Shown here: in pieces, positions 18,363 through 28,120 of the stretch
Layout: each line of letters starts with the position of its first letter
Numbering within the stretch: position 1 is the first letter of the stretch
Assembly: GCF_000685035.1 (NCBI RefSeq)
Contig: NZ_BAYB01000008.1
Location: forward strand, 248,001-312,000
Direction: 5' to 3'
DNA length: 64,000 nt
Origin: Paraburkholderia ferrariae NBRC 106233
GTDB taxonomy: Bacteria > Pseudomonadota > Gammaproteobacteria > Burkholderiales > Burkholderiaceae
The notes under the pieces: generated by a model
Databases searched by the model: none
What the model was told of the DNA's origin: nothing
What the model saw: only the letters and a program-made list of their open reading frames with translations
Program-made: the position numbers and the translations under genes

Positions 18363-19192
18363 GAACGGGCCTCGTGGTCGGGCCGGCGGACGGCTGGCGC
18401 CGGCGTTGTAGGGTTCTTGCCGTAGAACGGCACGCGCTTGCACCACAGGCGCAGCGCCTGCCAGTGAATCCGCAGCACGACGCCGGGCGTGACGAACGGC
18501 TGGCGCACGAGCGCACACAACGCGCGGCGGGCGTCGAGCGGTTGCGCACGCATCGAAATGGCCGTGCGCAGCAGCACGCCCAGGTCGTCGGCGTAGTCGA
18601 TGGCCGTCGTGAGGCGCGTGCCGCGCTGGCGCACGCGGAACAGGTAGTGGCCTTCGATGCGGCAGAACGGCGACACGTGAAATGTCTTGCGGCAGCGCAG
18701 CTCGGTCGCCTCGCCGATGGGCGCGTGCTCCGGCGCGCTCAGCAAATAGCCGTGATGGCCGCCGAAGGTGTTGCGCACGTCGGCATAGAGCGCGCGCAGG
18801 TATCCCGCGCGGTCGTAGCAGTACCAGAAGCTCACGGGATTGAACGCATGCCCGAGAATGCGCGGGAGCGTTTGCAGCCAGATCGGGCCGTCGGCGGGAA
18901 TACCGGCTTCGGCAAGGCGTTCGCGCATCCACGGCGCGAGCGCGCGGCCATCGCGCGGCCCGTAGTCGCGCGTATCGAGCGCGAACAGCCGCGGCCGGTT
19001 CACGCCGAACCACGCGCTTGCCAACGCGTCGAGCCGGTCGAGATCGCAGCACACCTGGAAGAGCGGATAGGCAAACGCATGCCGTTGCGGCCGCAGGCGC
19101 TCGTGCACCACGCGGCCCGTGAGCAGATAGCCCGCGTGGCCGCCGCAGACGAACGGCGCGGGCACGCCCGAAGCGGTGTCATGCGGCTTCAT
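18359..19192 (-). CDS. DUF1365 domain-containing protein
   Basis: A 277-aa DUF1365 protein. Diagnostic stretches are GRVVHERLRPQRHAFAYPLF near the N terminus, LPRILGHAFNPVSFWYCYD in the middle and FHVSPFCRIEGHYLFRV after it. The biochemical role is not established, but genes of this family almost always sit between an FAD oxidoreductase and a CFA-synthase-type methyltransferase, as here. It overlaps both neighbours by 4 bp, indicating translational coupling. Confidence 0.9.
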   Translation of the reverse strand: MKPHDTASGVPAPFVCGGHAGYLLTGRVVHERLRPQRHAFAYPLFQVCCDLDRLDALASAWFGVNRPRLFALDTRDYGPRDGRALAPWMRERLAEAGIPADGPIWLQTLPRILGHAFNPVSFWYCYDRAGYLRALYADVRNTFGGHHGYLLSAPEHAPIGEATELRCRKTFHVSPFCRIEGHYLFRVRQRGTRLTTAIDYADDLGVLLRTAISMRAQPLDARRALCALVRQPFVTPGVVLRIHWQALRLWCKRVPFYGKNPTTPAPAVRRPDHEARS

Positions 19193-20523
19193 GGCTTCGC
19201 CCACGCGGGCAGCACGCCGAAATCGCGCGCGACCCGCAACGCAGACTTGAGGCCGTCTTCGTGAAAACCGTAGCCGGTCCACGCACCGGCAAACCACGTC
19301 GCGCGCCGGCCTTGCAAGGCGGGCAGGCGCTGCTGGGCATCGATGGCCGCAAGATCGAAGAGCGGATGCGCGTACACGTAGCGGCCCAGCACCGCGTGCG
19401 GCGCCGGCTCGGCGATGGGATTGAGCGTCACCACGACCGGCGTACGAAACGGCAACGGCTGCAACTGGTTGATGAGGTAGCTCACGCAAACGGGTTGCGC
19501 GCCATCCGCACGTCCGGCCGGCGCCCGGCTCAGATAGTTCCACGCCGACCAGACGCGCCGGCGGCGCGGCAGGAGCGCCGCGTCCGTGTGCAGCAGCGCC
19601 ACGTTGCGCTGGTAGCGCACCGCCCCGAGCACGCCGCGCTCGGTGTCGTCGGCATCGGCCAGCAACGCCAGGGAGGTGGGCGCGTGGCTCGCGAGCACGG
19701 CGGCGTCGAAGCGCTCCAGCCCCGCTGCATCGGTCGCGATGCAAACCCCCTCGTCGCGGCGCAGCACGGCACGCACGGGGGTGCCCAGCCGGACGTCGGC
19801 GAGCGTGCCGACGATGCGCGCCACGTAGTCGCGCGAGCCGCCGGCCACGGTCTTCCAGGGCGGCCGGTTGCCGACCCGCAGCAGCGCATGGTTCAGGCAG
19901 AAGCGCAGGAAGGTCGCGGCGGGAAAGCTCAGCACGTCGCGCGCAGCGCTCGACCAGATCGCGGCGGCCATCGGCAGGAGATAGTGATGCTGGAACGGCG
20001 CGCCGTAGCCGCCCGCCGCCAGCAGCTCGCCGACCGAGAGGCGTTCGCGCCGTGCCGCTTCGAGGTTGCGCTCGGCACACGCGTTAAAGCGCAGGATATC
20101 GCGCAGCATGCCGATGAAGGTCGGCGAGAAGACGTTCCCGCGTTGTGCGAATACGGTGTTTAGATTCGTGCCCGCCCATTCGAGCGCCCCGCCATCCACG
20201 GAAACCGAAAACGACATGTCGCTGCGGTGCGCGCGCACGCCCAGTTCGTTGAAAAGCGCGATCAGGTTCGGATACGTGCTGTCGTTGAAGACGAGAAAAC
20301 CGGTATCCACGGGATGGCGCAAGCCTTCGAGTTCGACATCCACGGTATGCGCATGGCCGCCGGGCGAGGCGGCCGCCTCGAAGAGCGTGACGCGATGCCG
20401 GCGCGCGAGCAGGTACGCGCTTGCCAGGCCGGCAATGCCGGCGCCGACCACAGCCACGCGACTGCCGGGTGGCAAGGCGGAGGCTATGGCCTCGCCTTTC
20501 CCTCCAGTCGTTTCGTTATCCAT
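19189..20523 (-). CDS. FAD-dependent amine-oxidase-like oxidoreductase (lipid-modification cluster)
   Basis: A 444-aa flavoprotein with the dinucleotide-binding motif VVGAGIAGLASAYLLA starting at about residue 25. It also has SPGGHAHTVD, HPVDTGFLVFN and YPNLIALF, which are hallmarks of the NAD(P)-binding Rossmann protein that accompanies DUF1365 and CFA synthases. The C-terminal FAD-closing stretch is FAGAWTGYGFHEDGLKSAL. It probably oxidises or desaturates a membrane fatty-acyl chain; this is inference from the cluster. The ATG lies 56 bp after the upstream methyltransferase stop, and its stop overlaps the DUF1365 start. Confidence 0.85.
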   Translation of the reverse strand: MDNETTGGKGEAIASALPPGSRVAVVGAGIAGLASAYLLARRHRVTLFEAAASPGGHAHTVDVELEGLRHPVDTGFLVFNDSTYPNLIALFNELGVRAHRSDMSFSVSVDGGALEWAGTNLNTVFAQRGNVFSPTFIGMLRDILRFNACAERNLEAARRERLSVGELLAAGGYGAPFQHHYLLPMAAAIWSSAARDVLSFPAATFLRFCLNHALLRVGNRPPWKTVAGGSRDYVARIVGTLADVRLGTPVRAVLRRDEGVCIATDAAGLERFDAAVLASHAPTSLALLADADDTERGVLGAVRYQRNVALLHTDAALLPRRRRVWSAWNYLSRAPAGRADGAQPVCVSYLINQLQPLPFRTPVVVTLNPIAEPAPHAVLGRYVYAHPLFDLAAIDAQQRLPALQGRRATWFAGAWTGYGFHEDGLKSALRVARDFGVLPAWAKP

Positions 20524-20579
20524 ATTATTTGCTCTCCCTGATCCGGTGCGTTGTCGTTGTGCAGGCGAATGGCGGTGTC

Positions 20580-21719
20580 TCAGGCACGAAAACGTGCGTC
20601 CGCGCGGCGCGCTGCGCGCTTGCGCAGCAGGTAATGCGCGACGCCCCATTCCTGGCCGTGGCCATAGCCGAACAGCTCCGCCACCGCCATGTAGAACATG
20701 CGCCAACGCTGGAACGCGAGGCGCGCGTCGCCGCTTGCCGCGAGGAGCGGCTGCGCATGAGCGCGCGCGGCATCGAGCGCGGCGAGCCACTGGTTCGCGG
20801 TGCGCGCGTAGTGCGTGCCGTCGATCCACCATTGGTGCGTCACGTAGAGATCGTCCTGAAAGCGCAGCAGCAGATTCGCGGAGGGCATCGTGCCGCCCGT
20901 GAAGAAGTGGCGGGACATCCAGTCGCTGCCGTCGCGCACGTCGAAGTGATAGGCGAGCAGGCGGTGCGCAAAGAGATGGACGAACAGCCGGCCATCGTCG
21001 GCGAGCCAGCGCGAGATTTTCTCGAGCAGGAGCCCGTAGTGCTTCATGTGCTCGAACATCTCGATCGAGAGCACGCGGTCGAAAGCGGCTTCGTGCGGCG
21101 CGAATTCGAACGCCGCCACGTCGCCGGTCACGATGCGGACGTTCGCGAGGCCCTGTTCCGCGGCCCGGCGCTCGATGGCCGCGCGCTGCCCGTGCGAGTT
21201 CGAGAGGCCGACGATCTGCGCGCGCGGATAGCGCTGCGCAAGCCACAGCGTGAGCGCGCCCCAGCCGCAACCGAGGTCGAGAATGCGCTGACCGTCGGCG
21301 ATCTCCGCGCGGCTCGCATAGAGCGCCAGCATGGCTTCTTCGGCCTGCGCGAGCGTTTCGTCGCCGCTCGGGTAGTAGCCGCATGAGTACTTCAGGCGCG
21401 GCCCCAGGTGTGCCGCGAAGAATGCGTCCGGAATCTCGTAGTGCTGGGCGTTGGCGGCCTGCGTTTCGATCGCGATGGGGCTCGCGCGCAACTCGTCGAT
21501 CAGCGTTTCGAGCGCCTCGGCGCGGCGCGTGCCGTCGTGCGCATGCTCGTCGGCAAGCCGGCGCCGCATGAGCCTGCGCATGCCCATGCGGATCAGCCAG
21601 TCCGGCAGCCAGCCGCGCTCGCACCAGCGGATCGCGGCGTGGGTGTCGTAGGCGCAGGCGGGCGCGACGTACTGCGGCGCGTCGTGCGGGTGGGTGGTGG
21701 CGGTGGTGGCGGCGGTCAT
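20580..21719 (-). CDS. CFA-synthase-like SAM-dependent methyltransferase (second paralog)
   Basis: A 379-aa class I methyltransferase with the CFA/coclaurine-methyltransferase layout. It has AQHYEIPDAFFAAHLGPRLK at about 91-110, LKYSCGYY, the SAM motif LDLGCGWG at 147-154, and LSIEMFEHMKHYGLLLEKI. It differs from the other CFA synthase in the cluster by a short N-terminal region. GAGGAG precedes the ATG at 21719, which lies 13 bp after the DUF1295 stop. It likely methylates or cyclopropanates unsaturated acyl chains or an intermediate in making an unusual fatty acid. Confidence 0.85.
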   Translation of the reverse strand: MTAATTATTHPHDAPQYVAPACAYDTHAAIRWCERGWLPDWLIRMGMRRLMRRRLADEHAHDGTRRAEALETLIDELRASPIAIETQAANAQHYEIPDAFFAAHLGPRLKYSCGYYPSGDETLAQAEEAMLALYASRAEIADGQRILDLGCGWGALTLWLAQRYPRAQIVGLSNSHGQRAAIERRAAEQGLANVRIVTGDVAAFEFAPHEAAFDRVLSIEMFEHMKHYGLLLEKISRWLADDGRLFVHLFAHRLLAYHFDVRDGSDWMSRHFFTGGTMPSANLLLRFQDDLYVTHQWWIDGTHYARTANQWLAALDAARAHAQPLLAASGDARLAFQRWRMFYMAVAELFGYGHGQEWGVAHYLLRKRAARRADARFRA

Positions 21720-21732
21720 GGTCGCGGGCTCC

Positions 21733-22590
21733 TCATGGGCGGTCCTGGGATTCGTCTCGCTCTTGTGCGGCGTCGCCATGGCGGCGCGGGAGGCCGCCCG
21801 GCGGCGAGGCGGCGGCGCGCCGCACGGGCCACGGCACGAACGCGCTCGTGGTCGCCATGTATTCGCGGTAGCCGGCGCGCGTGTGGACGAGCCGCGCTTC
21901 GAGCAGCGGCACGCCGGACAGCTTGAGCAGGAGCCACGCCATCGCGCACGGCGGCACAAGCGTGAGCCACCCCCACGGCTGGCCGGCCGACCAGACGGTG
22001 TAGGCGCACCAGTGCAGGGTTTCGAAGAAGTAGTTCGGATGACGCGAGTAGCGCCACCAGCCGCGCGTGCAGACGAGCCCGCGGTTGGCGGGATCGGCAA
22101 GATGGCTGCGCAGTGCGCGGTCGGCGGCGGCTTCGCCCGCAAGCGCCGCGAAGCCGATCCCCAGCGCGCCGACGATGGCCGGAATGGCGGGCGTTTGCGG
22201 CTGCCAGGCGGGCACGAAGAAAGCGATCGACAGTACGATCGAGATCACCGCCTGCAGCATGAAAAAGCCGAGCATCCGGCGCGGTGCGGCCTCGCCCCAG
22301 CGCTCGCGCAGCGCGGCGTAGCGCGCGTCTTCCGGGCCGCGGCAATTGCGGCGCCACAAATGGACGCCGAGGCGCAGCCCCCACGCACCGCCGCCCAGCG
22401 CCACCGCCAACCGGTTCAACGGCGCGCCGGGGCCGACCGCGGCGGCAAACACCGCGACGCCGCCGAGCGTCAGCGCCCAGACCGGGTCGATCATGCCCGC
22501 GTTGCCCGTGCGTCGCTGGACGAGCCAGACGGCGGCGAACGCGATAACGAGCGCAGCAAAGGCGAGCGCGACAGCAGGGACGGCCGGCAT
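21733..22590 (-). CDS. DUF1295 (steroid 5-alpha-reductase-like) membrane protein
   Basis: A 285-aa polytopic membrane protein. About six or seven hydrophobic segments are visible, plus the C-terminal signature GLVCTRGWWRYSRHPNYFFE, which is diagnostic of DUF1295/isoprenylcysteine-methyltransferase-like reductases. It probably reduces a lipid double bond with NADPH; this is inference from the fold. The ATG at 22590 (MPAVPAVAL) begins the first helix. A 141-bp gap to the anti-sigma gene may hold a separate promoter for this lipid operon. Confidence 0.85.
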   Translation of the reverse strand: MPAVPAVALAFAALVIAFAAVWLVQRRTGNAGMIDPVWALTLGGVAVFAAAVGPGAPLNRLAVALGGGAWGLRLGVHLWRRNCRGPEDARYAALRERWGEAAPRRMLGFFMLQAVISIVLSIAFFVPAWQPQTPAIPAIVGALGIGFAALAGEAAADRALRSHLADPANRGLVCTRGWWRYSRHPNYFFETLHWCAYTVWSAGQPWGWLTLVPPCAMAWLLLKLSGVPLLEARLVHTRAGYREYMATTSAFVPWPVRRAAASPPGGLPRRHGDAAQERDESQDRP

Positions 22591-22731
22591 ATGGGCTCCG
22601 TGGGGCTCCGTGCGGAGACTAATGCCGGTAATTACGAGCGAGAGGTCAAAACGGATGCAGCCGGATACGGGATCGCCCGCCAACCGGGCGCCGCGTCGAG
22701 GCGATCTTCGCTGCCGGGTGCCCGCGAGACC

Positions 22732-23484
22732 TCAGGCCGTTGCGTGCATCGGTCCCGTCGCGACGACCGGGCCGGTCGGCTGGCCCGTGGGCGAGCCGCC
22801 GGGCGGTTCGATCGAGACCGCCAGCACCGCGCGCGCGCTCAATTGCGCGACGACGGCGGGAGGCAGGCTCATGCGGGCGGGCGCATCGGCGGGGAAAACA
22901 CCGAGCGCGATGGGCTTTTCGCCGGGCGGGATCAGCCAGAGTTCGGTCGCGCGGTCTGCGCGGATCGCCGGCTTCACGGCGGGCACGATGACCATTTCGC
23001 TGCGCCGGAGATCGACGGTCGCCGTCCAGTGCGCGACGCCATCCGGGCGCGCGAGCGTCGCCACCATGTAGGTGCCGGCCGGTGCCAGCGCCACCGGCGT
23101 GGCCGGCGCGGGACCACGCGCCTCCCGCAGCACGACGACGTTGACGATCGCGAGCGCGACGGCCGCCATGCTCGCGCCTACGCCTACCACGCGCCACAGG
23201 CGCAGGTTGCTCCACCACGCGAGCGCCGCGGGCGGCGGCGTGTCGCGCGCAGGCAGGAAACCGAGGTCGCGCTCGATGCGCGTCCACACGCGCGCCGGCA
23301 CCGCCAGCGGACGAAGATCCCCGGCGAGCGGCGCGAGGCGGTCCTGCCAGCGCTCGATTGCGGCGCGCAGCACGGGATCGGCTTCGGCCGCGCGCTCCAC
23401 CGCACGACGCTCGTGCGCGTCCAGGACGCCGAGCGCATATTCGGCGCCGCTCAGTTCGGGATCGCGGTCGGCAGGCGTGCTCAT
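22732..23484 (-). CDS. Anti-sigma factor, RskA type
   Basis: A 250-aa membrane-anchored anti-sigma factor. The cytosolic N terminus (ELSGAEYALGVLDAHERRAVE, about 10-30) resembles the anti-sigma domain of RskA proteins. A single transmembrane helix covers residues ~98-119, and the periplasmic RskA-like domain (about 120-250) has TELWLIPPGEKPIALGVF as its marker. It should hold the sigma factor at the membrane until a signal triggers release. Its start overlaps the sigma stop by 4 bp (ATGA). Confidence 0.9.
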   Translation of the reverse strand: MSTPADRDPELSGAEYALGVLDAHERRAVERAAEADPVLRAAIERWQDRLAPLAGDLRPLAVPARVWTRIERDLGFLPARDTPPPAALAWWSNLRLWRVVGVGASMAAVALAIVNVVVLREARGPAPATPVALAPAGTYMVATLARPDGVAHWTATVDLRRSEMVIVPAVKPAIRADRATELWLIPPGEKPIALGVFPADAPARMSLPPAVVAQLSARAVLAVSIEPPGGSPTGQPTGPVVATGPMHATA

Positions 23485-24104
23485 CGTTCAAGACACGTTT
23501 TGAGTTGCATGAGACTGCGGCGTATCCAGCTTTTCAGCGTGCCGAGCGGCACGCTCATGCGCTCGGCCAGTTCGCTGTAGGTGGCGCCGCTGAAAAACGC
23601 TTCGCGCACCGCGCCGCGCTGCGTGTGCTCCAGTTGCTTCAGGCAACGTTCGAGCCGCTGCCTTTCCTCGCTGGCTTCGACCAGCGCGGCGGGCGTGGGG
23701 CTGTCGTCCGGCAGGGCGTCGGCAACCGGGTCGTCGAGTTGCGACTCGCGGTGCTGACGCAGGCGGTCGATGGACCGGTTGCGCGCGAGCGTGACGAGCC
23801 AGGTCATCGCGCCGCCGCGTGCGGCATCGAAGCGGTCGGCGCGCCGCCAGGCGGTCGTGAAAACCTCCTGAAGCAGGTCCTCCGCTTCGCCGCGGTCTTG
23901 AACCATGCGCACGATCACCGCGAACAGGTGGCGGGAGGTCAGGCGGTAGAGTTCGGCGAAGGCCGCCTGATCGCCGCGGGCCGTCGCCTCGAGTAGTTCG
24001 TTCAGGCGCGCGCGCCGGACGGCGTCGAGCGCTTCGGCGCGCGAGGCGCCGCGTCCAGGCGCAACCGCATCGTCTTCGTGGACTCCGCCGGACGAATCGC
24101 TCAT
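23481..24104 (-). CDS. ECF RNA polymerase sigma factor
   Basis: A 207-aa group 4 (ECF) sigma factor. Region 2 contains DQAAFAELYRLTSRHLFAVI and DRGEAEDLLQEVFTTAWRR (core binding), then AMTWLVTLARNRSIDRLRQ (region 2.4). Region 4 contains FFSGATYSELAERMSVPLGT (helix-turn-helix). Alternative in-frame starts exist at 24131 and 24161; the latter has GAGG at good spacing. It heads a same-strand series with its anti-sigma and five lipid-enzyme genes, the typical arrangement for a SigK/RpoE-like stress sigma factor that controls membrane-lipid modification. Confidence 0.9.
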   Translation of the reverse strand: MSDSSGGVHEDDAVAPGRGASRAEALDAVRRARLNELLEATARGDQAAFAELYRLTSRHLFAVIVRMVQDRGEAEDLLQEVFTTAWRRADRFDAARGGAMTWLVTLARNRSIDRLRQHRESQLDDPVADALPDDSPTPAALVEASEERQRLERCLKQLEHTQRGAVREAFFSGATYSELAERMSVPLGTLKSWIRRSLMQLKTCLER

Positions 24105-24267
24105 GCGGGGAATGGGGCGTGGGGAGCCCATAGTCAGGAATTCCGACGAATATAGCATCGTCAGCCTCGGGTGTGCCGACGCGTGGCATCGGCGCGGCGC
24201 GCAGGGTTGGGCAGCAATGCCTTCATATACGGAGCGGAAGATACAACGGACGCACGCCGATGCCGGT

Positions 24268-25074
24268 TCAATCGGCCGCGTAGAACGGCAAATACTCCAT
24301 GGCGCCCGAGATGCCCGAGATGCCCGAGATGTCCGAGAACTCCGGTACGACGCGTGCGCCGATCTCGCCGAGCACGGCACGGGTCGCCGAACGATTGCTG
24401 ACGAGGCCCCACTCCACCGGTTCTGCGTAACCCGCTGCGCTTTCGCGGGACGCTACGCGCGCAGCGGTCAACGCATCCAGCAACTTCTCCCCAGGCGGGG
24501 AATGAATCGCGTATCCCTCGTTAGCAAGCGCAGCGGTCGAGATGGACAGCGCGGCACAGACCTGTGCCTTCGCGCCCAGGTCTTTCACGTCCCACTCTCT
24601 CGATTGCGCAATGGTGCGGGCCAATCCGGCATCGGCAAGCGTCTCGCCGATGAGGAAAACCGGCTTGTCCGCCCCCCACGCCTCCGGAGGGCACAGCTTG
24701 CCCGCGGGATTCAAGGCGATGAACGGATTGGCCTCGGCCGGGTAGATGCGGCATGTCCGCGGCCGACGCTCGTAGGCGCCGCAGCGCAGATCGGCTTGCA
24801 GATGGGGACAGGGGCCGTCGAACGAAGCGACCAGCGTGGCCACGATGCGCACCGGCAACTCGCCGCTCTGCGCCGGAAACGAGCGCCCTTTCTTGTGCCT
24901 CGCCTGAAGATTGTCGGGCGCCGGCTCATCCGGCCACGGTATCGCTTCGCAGAAGAGCTTCACCTCGCCGCCATCGCGAAGCCAGATGATCGCTTCGTCC
25001 ACACTCAGCGGAAGCCGCAGGTCGTGACAACATTTTCCACACTGCGTACAGGCAAAGCGAAGGGGATGACTCAT
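24268..25074 (-). CDS. YkgJ family cysteine cluster protein
   Basis: A 268-aa protein with the CxxCxxCC cluster [11 protein letters not shown] (Cys9, 12, 15, 16). A second set, Cys89, Cys98 and Cys108, lies in [20 protein letters not shown]. This is the YkgJ/CxxCxxCC family, predicted to bind Zn2+ or an Fe-S cluster. The function is not known. The C terminus contains an I-S-G tandem repeat encoded by a 9-bp DNA repeat. It stands between the sigma-factor cluster and the 2-oxoacid dehydrogenase gene. Confidence 0.85.
   Translation of the reverse strand: MSHPLRFACTQCGKCCHDLRLPLSVDEAIIWLRDGGEVKLFCEAIPWPDEPAPDNLQARHKKGRSFPAQSGELPVRIVATLVASFDGPCPHLQADLRCGAYERRPRTCRIYPAEANPFIALNPAGKLCPPEAWGADKPVFLIGETLADAGLARTIAQSREWDVKDLGAKAQVCAALSISTAALANEGYAIHSPPGEKLLDALTAARVASRESAAGYAEPVEWGLVSNRSATRAVLGEIGARVVPEFSDISGISGISGAMEYLPFYAAD
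24304..24330. repeat. Three 9-bp tandem units inside the YkgJ-family gene
   Basis: Three exact copies of GCCCGAGAT followed by a diverged fourth (GTCCGAGAA). Translated on the minus strand it gives an I-S-G triplet repeat near the protein C terminus. Copy changes would keep frame. Confidence 0.9.
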
Positions 25075-25240
25075 CGGGGGTACGGTTCGATTGCGGTGCT
25101 GCCGGCGCCGGCTCGCCTCTGTGCAAAATCAGGCACTACGTCCAGCCGGCGCGTTGCCCGGCCGGACGTGGCCTCGAACAGTACTCGCTCGCCGGCGGGC
25201 CGTCAATGACGCGCGCCGGCAAGCCTGCCGCAGCGGGGTG

Positions 25241-27970
25241 TCAGCGCTCCCACGGCCCCTGCGGATGGGGCGTCTGCCTTTCGTAGCGAGTCATCGCGGC
25301 ACGCACGACGTCGCGCCCGATTGCCCCTTCGTCCGCCAGTGCCTTGAGCGCCGCCAGCGCGATCGACACCCGGTCCACTTCGAAGAAGGCCCGCAACGCC
25401 GCCCGGGTATCGCTGCGGCCGAAGCCGTCCGTGCCGAGCGTCACGTAGCGCTGCGGCACGAATGCGCGTATCAGTTCCGGCACCGCGCGCACATAGTCGC
25501 TGGCCGCCACCACCGGCCCGCGTGCGGCGCAGAGCGCCTGGCTGACGTAGGCCGAGACCTCGCCCTCACCTGGATCTGCGCTCAGGCGCGCAGCGCGTTC
25601 GGCCGCAATACCGTCGCGGTGCAGTTCGGTGAAGCTCGTCACGCTCCACACGGCCGCGTCGATATTCCAGTCGTGCTTGAGGAGGCGCGCCGCCTCCCGC
25701 ACCTCGCCCAGAATCGCGCCCGCACCCAGCAACTGGACCTGCGCCGCCGCGGGCGCCACGCCGTCGAGCGCATACATGCCCTTCAGCACGCCTTCGCGAA
25801 TCGCCGCAAAATCGCCGCCGGCCCCCGCGGGCACGGAAGGCTGCGCGTAGTTCTCGTTCGTGACGGTGAGGTAATAAAACACGTCTCGTTGCCGCTCGAT
25901 CATCTCGTGCATGCCTTCGTCGACGATGATCGCCGCCTCGTAGGCAAACGCGGGATCGTAGGCACGGCAGTTCGGCACCGTCGATGCGCCCAGATGGCTC
26001 GTGCCGTCCTGGTGCTGAAGCCCTTCGCCGCCGAGCGTGGTGCGCCCCGCCGTTGCCCCGATCAGAAAGCCGCGGGCGCGCTGGTCCGCCGCGGCCCAGA
26101 TCAGGTCGCCGATGCGCTGAAAGCCGAACATCGAGTAGTAGAGATAGAACGGCACCATCGTCAGGTCGTGGACGCTGTACGCGGTCGCCGCCGCGATCCA
26201 CGAGGAGATGGCGCCCGCCTCCGAAATCCCCTCTTCGAGAATCTGCCCCGTCGTATCCTCGCGGTAGTACAGCATCGAACCGCGATCCTCTGGTTCGTAC
26301 AACTGACCAATCGGCGAATAGATGCCGACCTGACGAAACAGATTAGCCATGCCGAACGTGCGCGCCTCGTCCGCCACGATGGGCACGATGCGCGGCCCCA
26401 GCGCAGCGTCCTTGAGCAGATTGCCGAGCATGCGCACGACGGCCATGGTCGTGGACATCTCCTTGTCCCCGGCCTGCAGCGCGAATTGCCCCCAGGCGGG
26501 CATCGCCGGCACGGCAGGCGCCTGCGATGCCGCTCTCCGCCTTCTGGGCAGATAGCCTCCCAGGGCAGCCCGGCGTGCATGCAGGTATTGCATTTCCGGG
26601 CTGTTCTGCGCAGGTTGGTAGAATTCGAGCTGCTCGACATCCTCGTCGGAGAGCGGCAGCCGGAAGCGGTCGCGGAAGGCCTTGAGCTGCTCCACGTCCA
26701 GCTTCTTCTGTTGATGCGTCGTCATGCGCCCCTGGCCGATCGAGCCCATGCCGAAGCCCTTCATCGTCTTCGCGAGAACAACGGTCGGCTGGCCCGTGTG
26801 CCGCATTGCCGCGTCGTAAGCCGCGTGCAGTTTGCGCACGTCGTGGCCGCCGCGGCGCAGACGGTCGATGTCGTCGTTCGAGAGCGACGCGGCGAGCGCC
26901 GCCAGTTCCGGGCTCTGGCCGAAGAAGCGCTCGCGGTTGTACGCGCCGTCATTGGCGGAGAAGGTCTGGAACTGGCCGTCCACGGTGTTCGCGAAGGCGC
27001 GCAGGAGCGCGCCCGTGCGATCGCGGGCGAACAGCGCGTCCCAGTCCGAACCCCACAGCACCTTGATGACGTTCCAGCCCGCGCCCGCGAACTGGGCTTC
27101 GAGTTCGTCGACGATGCGGCCGTTGCTGCGCACCGGACCGTCGAGCCGCTGCAGGTTGCAGTTGATCACGAACACCAGATTGTCGAGCCCCTCGCGCGCC
27201 GCGAGCGAGAGCGCCCCGATCGATTCGGGTTCGTCCATCTCGCCGTCGCCGAAGAAGCCCCACACCTTGCGCGCTTTCGTTTCGAGCAGGCCGCGATTGC
27301 CCAGGTAGCGCATGAAGCGCGCCTGGTAAATCGCGTTGATGGGACCGATGCCCATGGAGCCGGTGGGAAACTGCCAGAAGTCCGGCATGAGCCACGGATG
27401 CGGATACGAACACAAGCCCGGGCCACCGATCTCGCGCCGGTAATGTTCGAGGTGCGTTTCGTCGAGAAAGCCTTCGAGAAAGGCACGCGCATAGACGCCG
27501 GGCGACGAATGCGGCTGGAAATACACGAGATCGCCGCCATGCTCGTGCTGCGCGCCGCGAAAGAAGTGATTGAAGCCCACTTCGAACAGATCGGCGGCGG
27601 AGGCGTAGCTCGCAATGTGGCCGCCCAGTTCGCCGTAGGCGCGATTCGCGCGCACCACCATGGCAAGTGCGTTCCAGCGCAACGCGGCGGAGAGCCGCTC
27701 TTCGATGTCGAGGTCGCCCGGATACGGCGGTTGCTGCGCCACGCTCAGGGTGTTCGCATAAGGCGTCACGCTCGCGCGTGCCGGTGCGATTCCGCGCGCG
27801 CCCGCCTGTGCCGCGAGCCGGTCGAACAGGTACTGCGCACGCGCGGTGCCGGCGTGATGCAGCACGCCGTCGAGCGCGTCGAGCCATTCGGCGGTCTCCT
27901 GCGGATCGCTATCCTCGGCCGCCCGCTCATGGGCCCGCATCCATTGAGTACCGCTCGACAAATCCGTCAT
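25241..27970 (-). CDS. Homodimeric 2-oxoacid dehydrogenase E1 (AceE/MdeB-like)
   Basis: A 909-aa protein of the homodimeric pyruvate dehydrogenase E1 family (AceE is ~890 aa). Seen in sequence are [38 protein letters not shown], the thiamine-diphosphate motif beginning [10 protein letters not shown] at 241 and closing with the Asn in FVINCNLQ, and [10 protein letters not shown]. It decarboxylates a 2-oxoacid and acylates a lipoyl E2. No E2 or E3 gene is adjacent, unlike a housekeeping aceEF operon. It is divergent from an Lrp-type regulator, an arrangement I know from Pseudomonas putida mdeB/mdeR, where the enzyme acts on 2-oxobutyrate from methionine breakdown. Pyruvate or 2-oxobutyrate are both possible substrates. 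Confidence 0.85.
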   Translation of the reverse strand: MTDLSSGTQWMRAHERAAEDSDPQETAEWLDALDGVLHHAGTARAQYLFDRLAAQAGARGIAPARASVTPYANTLSVAQQPPYPGDLDIEERLSAALRWNALAMVVRANRAYGELGGHIASYASAADLFEVGFNHFFRGAQHEHGGDLVYFQPHSSPGVYARAFLEGFLDETHLEHYRREIGGPGLCSYPHPWLMPDFWQFPTGSMGIGPINAIYQARFMRYLGNRGLLETKARKVWGFFGDGEMDEPESIGALSLAAREGLDNLVFVINCNLQRLDGPVRSNGRIVDELEAQFAGAGWNVIKVLWGSDWDALFARDRTGALLRAFANTVDGQFQTFSANDGAYNRERFFGQSPELAALAASLSNDDIDRLRRGGHDVRKLHAAYDAAMRHTGQPTVVLAKTMKGFGMGSIGQGRMTTHQQKKLDVEQLKAFRDRFRLPLSDEDVEQLEFYQPAQNSPEMQYLHARRAALGGYLPRRRRAASQAPAVPAMPAWGQFALQAGDKEMSTTMAVVRMLGNLLKDAALGPRIVPIVADEARTFGMANLFRQVGIYSPIGQLYEPEDRGSMLYYREDTTGQILEEGISEAGAISSWIAAATAYSVHDLTMVPFYLYYSMFGFQRIGDLIWAAADQRARGFLIGATAGRTTLGGEGLQHQDGTSHLGASTVPNCRAYDPAFAYEAAIIVDEGMHEMIERQRDVFYYLTVTNENYAQPSVPAGAGGDFAAIREGVLKGMYALDGVAPAAAQVQLLGAGAILGEVREAARLLKHDWNIDAAVWSVTSFTELHRDGIAAERAARLSADPGEGEVSAYVSQALCAARGPVVAASDYVRAVPELIRAFVPQRYVTLGTDGFGRSDTRAALRAFFEVDRVSIALAALKALADEGAIGRDVVRAAMTRYERQTPHPQGPWER

Positions 27971-28120
27971 GACGCGACTCCGGCTCCAGGTGAACTGCGT
28001 GTGAACGACAGGATCAGCTTACCTGTGGGTGTGCAGAATTTGCGTCTGTTTTGCGGGCAGCCTCGTTTTCGTATAGTGTATTTATTCCGGAATTTTCCCC
28101 ATTCAAGGAATATTTGCACC

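Noticed and set aside
25091..28115. Very long plus-strand open frame opposite the E1 gene that runs into the Lrp gene
   Set aside because: Only the last 178 codons are a protein family; the rest is antisense shadow. The Lrp start at 28121 has its own ribosome site.
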